A DNA stretch of 64,000 nucleotides, taken from JASJAR01 sp039198225. Lineage in GTDB: Bacteria; Pseudomonadota; Alphaproteobacteria; Rhodobacterales; Rhodobacteraceae. The notes beneath the pieces were generated by a model. That model searched no databases and had not been told where the DNA came from. It saw only the letters and a list, made by a program, of their open reading frames with translations. The stretch's first letter is position 1. Every line of letters begins with the position of its first letter. The position numbers and the translations under genes are program-made. The stretch is taken from assembly GCA_039198225.1 (NCBI GenBank), contig JBCCTQ010000005.1, forward strand, positions 62,001 through 126,000, written 5' to 3'. Positions 58,969-64,000 of this stretch are shown piece after piece.

Positions 58969-59997
58969 ATGGAACAGGTCACTAGCGAGAGTACAGTTCC
59001 AACACTTGCGGACGTCGCTGCGCGGGCGGGCGTTTCGACGGCTACTGTGTCACGCTGCCTGAATTCCCCCGATCAAGTGGTGCCCGACACGCGCGACCGG
59101 GTCCTCAAAGCTGTCCGAGACTTGGGCTATGCGCCGAATTTCGGCGCGCAGGCTCTGGCGGCCAAGCAGACCAACACTGTCGGTGCGGTTATCCCGACGA
59201 TGGAGAACGCGGTTTTCGCGCGCGGACTTCAAGCGTTTCAAGAAGAACTCGGTCGCCACGGCAAGACGCTCCTCGTCGCATCCTCAGCCTATAATCAGAC
59301 TTTGGAGGACGAACAGGTCCGCGCGCTGGTTGCCAGGGGGGCCGACGCCTTGCTCCTCATCGGTTACGACCGAAGCCCAGACCTTTATGCCTTCTTGACG
59401 AAGCGGCAGGTGCCGACGCTCGTGGCCTGGTCTTTTGCTGCCGACCAGGATCACCCGGCCATCGGCTTTAACAATCAACGGGGAATGGCGGAACTCGCGC
59501 GGCTTGTTTTGGCGCGCGGCCATCGCCAGTTAGGCTGCATATCTGCTCCTACCATTACCAATGACCGCGCCAGGGGCCGCGTGCAGGGCATCCGAGATGT
59601 TATGGCCGAGTCTGGCTACGATAGAGATGCATTGCTCTTGGTCGAAACGCCTTACGGCATTGAGAACGGCGAAGCCGCATTTCGCCAGGTGATGGCCGCC
59701 GCGCCAGAGACGACCGCCGTCATGTGCGTCAACGATGTTCTGGCCATCGGCGCGCTTCGCGCCGCGAAGGAAATGGGCCTTCGGGTGCCTGAGGACGTCT
59801 CGGTTACCGGCTTTGATGACATCGAGATCGCAATGCTGGCGGAACCTTCTCTAACAACGGTTCATGTACCCCACCGAGAAATGGGCCGCCGAGCGGCGAG
59901 CATGCTTATTCAAATGCTGCAAACACCCGGTACGGGGCAGCGCATCGAATTGCCAACGGATATTAGGCTCCGCCGCTCGCTTGGAGCTGCAAAATAG
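58969..59997 (+). CDS. LacI family transcriptional regulator of the sulfonate operon
   Basis: A 342-residue LacI/GalR regulator. The N-terminal helix-turn-helix is TLADVAARAGVSTATVSRCL with the hinge LGYAPNFGAQALAA; the rest is the periplasmic-binding-protein fold (VGAVIPTMENAVFARGLQAF; NDVLAIGALRAAKEMGLRVP; DVSVTGFDDIEIAMLAEPSL). The ATG at 58969 with GAGAAG ahead is preferred to the TTG at 58939. It is divergent from the operon across two operators. The inducer is probably DHPS or a product of it. Confidence 0.93.
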   Translation: MEQVTSESTVPTLADVAARAGVSTATVSRCLNSPDQVVPDTRDRVLKAVRDLGYAPNFGAQALAAKQTNTVGAVIPTMENAVFARGLQAFQEELGRHGKTLLVASSAYNQTLEDEQVRALVARGADALLLIGYDRSPDLYAFLTKRQVPTLVAWSFAADQDHPAIGFNNQRGMAELARLVLARGHRQLGCISAPTITNDRARGRVQGIRDVMAESGYDRDALLLVETPYGIENGEAAFRQVMAAAPETTAVMCVNDVLAIGALRAAKEMGLRVPEDVSVTGFDDIEIAMLAEPSLTTVHVPHREMGRRAASMLIQMLQTPGTGQRIELPTDIRLRRSLGAAK

Positions 59998-60251
59998 ATC
60001 CCAATCGTCGCTCGGTCCGAAGACTCAAATGATTTCGCTGCGCGAGACGACCCTCACATCAAGCCCATTGTGTTTGTGCTGCAAGCCTGTCGCACCTCCA
60101 AACCCGACGGCAGCTAGCTTCGAACCAAAAACACCCCACCAGGTTCCCAGACCGGTACGACAAGAATCCGCAGCGTTGTCTCAAAAATTCAAAGGAATTT
60201 AAGAAACTCTGATCACACCGGTCTGCGATTTAAGGCCAAGGAATCACGCCC
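59998..60251. other. Intergenic region upstream of the chemoreceptor gene
   Basis: About 250 bases between the LacI gene and the PAS chemoreceptor gene. AAGGA lies ten bases before the chemoreceptor ATG. No gene or clear palindrome was seen; it should contain the chemoreceptor promoter. Confidence 0.4.
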
Positions 60252-63056
60252 ATGGATGACCAAACGCCCGACGCCAACGAACTACGTATCCCAGTCGCGG
60301 CCTTGGGCACGGCTCTCATTTCAGAGGGCTGGCTACTCATATTTGATCGTGAAACCAGAACGTTAAAGCAGGTTAACGAGGCCGCGCTAAACGCCCTTGA
60401 ATTGTCGGAAGACGCCCTGCAAAGTTATGATTTCGATGCTCTCTTTGCCGACGACGTACGACCGTCGGGCGAGATTTGGCAAACTGCCGAGACGAACGGG
60501 TCTTTTTGCTGTGAGGCCGGTTTGGTCGCGGTTCTCTCCAACGTTTCGCACCGGGTCAGGATCATTGCGGTTGCCCCATCGGAAGGACCAGCCGACTTGG
60601 TGGTCCACGCCGCCCCGAACGGGAGCACCGCGAACGAAGGCGCCAGCGCCGCGGTAAGTCACTTACTCGGTCCCGCAGAAGAAAATATCGGCATCATCCG
60701 TTTTGATGCGGACGGCGTGGTCATTGAGGCCAACGAAAAGGCTGCCATGACGCTGGAGTATTACGGCGAAGACCTTGCAGGCAAACCCCAAGATCAATTG
60801 TGGCACAAAGATCTGGCCATGTCGGAGCACTACTTTGAGTTTTGGAACAAGCTTCGCGAGGGCCGGATCGTCGAAGAGACGCACAAGCATTTAGGCGGCG
60901 AGGGCAGCGCAATCTGGCTTCACAGTACCTACGTTCCAGTCAAAGACGAGGCTGGGTCGTTGGCGTCCGTGCTCCAATACATGATGGATGTCACCAACAT
61001 TCAAGCCGTTGCTGAGAACGATGCGAAACGAGCAAATGCCGTTTGGTCCGCCCTGGCGATGGCTGAATACGATTCCGACGGTCATATCGTCTCGGCGAGC
61101 CCCGCAATGGTGGAGTGTCTCCGCGCAAACCCCGATGAGATAGTCGGGAAACTCATTGGCCGCTATCTCAACGACGAATTTGCGCGGGGCAAGGCCTTCC
61201 AGGATCTATGGAAAAACGTCTCAAACGGATCAACCGAATGCCTCGACGTTCGCCATGCTACCGAGAACAAGGAAACCTTGATTACACGGAGCATATTTGC
61301 GCCGCAAACTGACGCCGAGGGCAAAGTGAGTGGTGTTTACGAAGTCGCAATCGATGTGACTGCTACGCTGAACAAACTGCAAAATATGGACACTCGGTTC
61401 AGCGCTATACAGAGCGGTTTGGTCATAGCGGAATTCGATCTCTCGCGCAGATTGCTGGCGGCCAATAGATCTTACATGCGGCTCATGGAGCTTGAGGACG
61501 AGGCCATCGGTGAGCTCAATCACAGTGACACGGTTCCTTTAGATTTCGCCAACAACCAGCGCTATCGTGCGTTTTGGGACAAACTGGTGAACGGAGAACA
61601 TGTCGCCGGCCAATTCGAGCGGCGTCGTCCCGACGGGGCGCATGTGTGGATTAATTCCGTCTATATGCCGCTTCTGAACGAATCCAACGGCATAGTTGAC
61701 CGGGTCCTTTTCTACGGAATGGATATCAGCGAGACCAAGCGGAGGTTCCTCAACCTCGATGCGCAATTCAATGCGCTTGATCGATCAATGGGTGTGATCG
61801 AATTTGACCTGGATAGCAAAATTCTGGCCGTAAACAAAGTGTTTGCGGATGTCGTCGGTTACCCAGCCGAAGAACTGATTGGCCGAAAGCACGCGTCTCT
61901 GTGCTCGACGGAATATGCAAAGAGCGAGGCATATCGTACGTTTTGGGAGAAGCTCCGAAACGGCGATTTTGTTGCGGACGAGGTGCAGCGGGTCGGCGCA
62001 GGCGAGAAAGAGATTTGGCTTCAAGCAAGTTATAATCCAATCAAGGATCAAAAGGGAGATGTAAACCGCGTTGTAAAGTTGGCCTTTGACATAACAGACT
62101 CCAAAAAACAGCTCATGGATCTCGAGCGAAAGTGGTGGTCGACAAGAGACAGCCACGCGATTTGCGAATTGACGGCAGATGGAAAGATAACGGGTGCCAA
62201 TGACGCGTTCCTTCGCCTGTTCGGGTATACCTTGCGCGAAGTCGTTGGCCAGCATCACTCTATGTTCTGTTCTCCAGACACAGTTCAAGGTTCAGAGTAC
62301 CGAGATTTTTGGCTGAAGATCGGGCGTGGTGAAGCCCAATCGGGATTGTTCGAATATGTGGGCCGGTTTGACCGGGACATTTCGGTAGATGCCCATTACG
62401 TCCCAATGCGGGATCAAAACGAGAACGTCATCGGTACTCTACTATTTGCCTTTGATGTGACAGAGCACCAAGTGCTTAAAAAGGAAATCGCCGAGCACTC
62501 GACGGTGGTGGTACAAGACATTGAGACAGTTCTCGATACCAATGCCCAGTTCGAAGCGGATATGGAGGCCCTCACGACATCGATCCGTGACTTTCAATCT
62601 GCGATGGTGGACGGACATACTCAATTGTCGACCAATCTCGAAGACATCGCCGGCGTCACGACCGCGATGGAGCGCATATCAGAGATTGTCGATATGCTCT
62701 CCGAGATTGCCGTTCAGACGAACTTGTTGGCATTCAATGCGGCAATTGAGGCCGCACGGGCAGGCGAGCACGGTGTTGGATTCTCAATTGTCGCCGATGA
62801 GGTTCGCAAGCTTGCGGAGCGAAACGCCGATGCCGCTCGGGACATTTCGCGTCAGCTCGACTCTGCCACAAACCTGATCCAAAGGGGCGCTGGTGGTACG
62901 GAGAAAACGGTTGGATTGGTCAACGAAACCGTGGCTAGATTGAGGTCTAATGACACGACGATGTCTCAAATGGTCATGCGATGTAAGGACCAGGCGGACT
63001 CAATTCAGAGCATCAATGAGGCCGTTGGAAAGTTGGCCGGCGGTGAACAGTCTTGA
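60252..63056 (+). CDS. Soluble chemoreceptor with about six PAS domains and an MCP signalling domain
   Basis: A 934-residue protein without membrane helices, so cytoplasmic. Six PAS-like units are seen at about residues 10-110, 139-245, 262-371, 383-494, 505-617 and 628-736. Several contain the FWxKLRxGE-type helix turn (FWNKLREGRIVEE, FWEKLRNGDFVADE, FWDKLVNGEHVAGQ) found in BdlA/Aer2-type sensors. The signalling domain (about 745-934) has the conserved hairpin tip EIAVQTNLLAFNAAIEAARA and VADEVRKLAERNADAARDIS. The domain is short. It probably senses redox, haem ligand or flavin state, but the ligand is unknown. Its stop overlaps the next gene by four bases, coupling it to a CheW protein. 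Confidence 0.9.
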   Translation: MDDQTPDANELRIPVAALGTALISEGWLLIFDRETRTLKQVNEAALNALELSEDALQSYDFDALFADDVRPSGEIWQTAETNGSFCCEAGLVAVLSNVSHRVRIIAVAPSEGPADLVVHAAPNGSTANEGASAAVSHLLGPAEENIGIIRFDADGVVIEANEKAAMTLEYYGEDLAGKPQDQLWHKDLAMSEHYFEFWNKLREGRIVEETHKHLGGEGSAIWLHSTYVPVKDEAGSLASVLQYMMDVTNIQAVAENDAKRANAVWSALAMAEYDSDGHIVSASPAMVECLRANPDEIVGKLIGRYLNDEFARGKAFQDLWKNVSNGSTECLDVRHATENKETLITRSIFAPQTDAEGKVSGVYEVAIDVTATLNKLQNMDTRFSAIQSGLVIAEFDLSRRLLAANRSYMRLMELEDEAIGELNHSDTVPLDFANNQRYRAFWDKLVNGEHVAGQFERRRPDGAHVWINSVYMPLLNESNGIVDRVLFYGMDISETKRRFLNLDAQFNALDRSMGVIEFDLDSKILAVNKVFADVVGYPAEELIGRKHASLCSTEYAKSEAYRTFWEKLRNGDFVADEVQRVGAGEKEIWLQASYNPIKDQKGDVNRVVKLAFDITDSKKQLMDLERKWWSTRDSHAICELTADGKITGANDAFLRLFGYTLREVVGQHHSMFCSPDTVQGSEYRDFWLKIGRGEAQSGLFEYVGRFDRDISVDAHYVPMRDQNENVIGTLLFAFDVTEHQVLKKEIAEHSTVVVQDIETVLDTNAQFEADMEALTTSIRDFQSAMVDGHTQLSTNLEDIAGVTTAMERISEIVDMLSEIAVQTNLLAFNAAIEAARAGEHGVGFSIVADEVRKLAERNADAARDISRQLDSATNLIQRGAGGTEKTVGLVNETVARLRSNDTTMSQMVMRCKDQADSIQSINEAVGKLAGGEQS

Positions 63057-64000
63057 CTGCTACGGCTTCTGACTGTCCTATTGCCGACACCAAAAAATTC
63101 GGCGTATTGGAAGCAAGTGGTCGGCTGATTGGTGTTGAAATCGGGTGCCTCGCCGAAATTTGCAAGGTCCACGAAATATTGCCGCTCTTTTCCCCTAGCC
63201 AAGACATATTGGGGGTGGTCGACCTCCGCGGCACCATGATCCCGCTTCTCGATCCGATGATGCTATGCCAAGGTGTCGCGACGGCAGAGGCACCCGCACT
63301 TGCCGCGATCCTGCGGCAAGGTCGGAATTTGGTGGCACTTGGCTGTGATCGAGCAATAAAGATTGCCGACTTCGATTCGGCTAAAATTCAAGCGCTCTAC
63401 GAGAATGGGTTAGAGTATCGGGGGACGCCAATACTCAGCGGTATTCTCGAAGACGGGGCCAGTATAAATCTCATTGACACGGCTCTAGTCTTTTCGAAAC
63501 CCGATTTACCGAAGGGACAAACCGAGGAAAGCCGAGGGCGCAATGAGAACGCCTCTGGCGCAGCGCGGGCTTACCTGACGTTTGAAGCTGGCGGGGCAAC
63601 TTTCGCACTCGACGCTATTCGGATTTTTGGCACTGTGCCCCGAAGACCGATTGAGCGAACCAGCCTGAGCCATGGGTCTTGCCTCGGAGAGATCAGCTAT
63701 CTCGGCCGTCGTATCCCGACGATGGATGCGACGAAAGTGCTGGGTCTTGGGGACACCCTCCGGCAGGATCAATCCGAAATCGTAGTCGTCAACTTCGGGG
63801 ACGGCCGTCAGTTGGGTTTTGCCGTGGATGAAATCCAACAAATCCGCATGATACACAAGCGCGAACACGTAGACTTGCCGAATGTGTTGGCCGCGGTCGA
63901 AGCGCCTTTTTCTTCGGTTCTCTCGCTCGACGGAGAGCAGCAAGTCTTTGTGATTGATCCGGAGCAATTGCTTGCGCGGGAGGAGTTGGACACGATGGCC
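63053..64000 (+). CDS. Dual CheW-domain protein, runs off the right edge
   Basis: An open frame from a TTG at 63053, overlapping the chemoreceptor stop (TTGA), to the window edge with no stop: at least 316 residues. Two CheW-like domains are seen: one around FGVLEASGRLIGVEIGCLAE, then FSPSQDILGVVDLRGTMIPL, and a second around YLTFEAGGATFALDAIRIFG, then ISYLGRRIPTMDATKVLG and FGDGRQLGFAVDEIQQIR. CheW couples receptors to the CheA kinase; two domains in tandem are less common. It may continue into further chemotaxis genes beyond the window. Confidence 0.82.
   Translation, partial: MTATASDCPIADTKKFGVLEASGRLIGVEIGCLAEICKVHEILPLFSPSQDILGVVDLRGTMIPLLDPMMLCQGVATAEAPALAAILRQGRNLVALGCDRAIKIADFDSAKIQALYENGLEYRGTPILSGILEDGASINLIDTALVFSKPDLPKGQTEESRGRNENASGAARAYLTFEAGGATFALDAIRIFGTVPRRPIERTSLSHGSCLGEISYLGRRIPTMDATKVLGLGDTLRQDQSEIVVVNFGDGRQLGFAVDEIQQIRMIHKREHVDLPNVLAAVEAPFSSVLSLDGEQQVFVIDPEQLLAREELDTMA

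Noticed and set aside
1..64000. CRISPR arrays, tRNA or rRNA genes, prophage genes, integrases
   Set aside because: None noticed on reading: no regularly spaced repeats, no cloverleaf-like or rRNA-like stretch, and no phage or integrase protein among the open frames. A dedicated tRNA scan was not possible.

Overview
The window looks like a chromosomal stretch of a marine alphaproteobacterium, most likely Rhodobacterales (Roseobacter-type). The grounds are gene content: two TRAP importers, a tripartite tricarboxylate transporter, FCD-type GntR regulators, a gas-vesicle/photoactive-yellow-protein locus of the Rhodobacter kind, and a dihydroxypropanesulfonate/sulfolactate pathway. This is inference from families; no rRNA or other taxonomic marker is present.

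Layout. 0-1.6 kb: end of a TRAP transporter. 1.98-8.7 kb: an AT-richer locus with gvpA, a coiled-coil protein, the coumarate ligase Pcl, photoactive yellow protein (PYP), three unknown proteins on the minus strand and three more on the plus strand. 8.8-19.9 kb: a sugar ABC importer with a Tm-1-like protein and a class II aldolase, divergent from GntR, a metallo-beta-lactamase-fold lactonase, a HAD hydrolase, a second class II aldolase and an FGGY kinase. 20-23 kb: MmgE/PrpD with a ComA-like (phosphosulfolactate synthase family) protein. 23-27.3 kb: siderophore-interacting protein, a cupredoxin and an iron-type ABC importer. 27.4-38.1 kb: tricarballylate/aconitate-type catabolism (TcuA, GntR, AbrB-type permease, D-2-hydroxyacid dehydrogenase, PrpF/GalD isomerase, fused TctA-TctB, TctC, TctD/TctE). 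38.1-49.2 kb: a translationally coupled pair of very large exported proteins. 49.8-60 kb: a sulfonate operon (ComC, SuyB, SuyA, two dehydrogenases, HpsN, TRAP transporter) with a divergent LacI regulator. 60.2-64 kb: a soluble six-PAS chemoreceptor overlapping a dual-CheW protein that runs off the end.

How it works together. Most of the window is a set of import-and-catabolise modules, each with its own regulator and often a visible operator palindrome. Every periplasmic binding protein gene here is followed by a strong stem-loop, which would let the binding protein be made in excess over the membrane subunits.

The most unusual region is the PYP/gvpA locus. PYP sits with the ligase that activates its p-coumaric acid chromophore and with a gas vesicle shell gene, but the other gas vesicle genes are not in the window. 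Three of the unknown proteins there (160, 163 and 187 residues) share one spaced motif pattern and may be a new family tied to PYP signalling.
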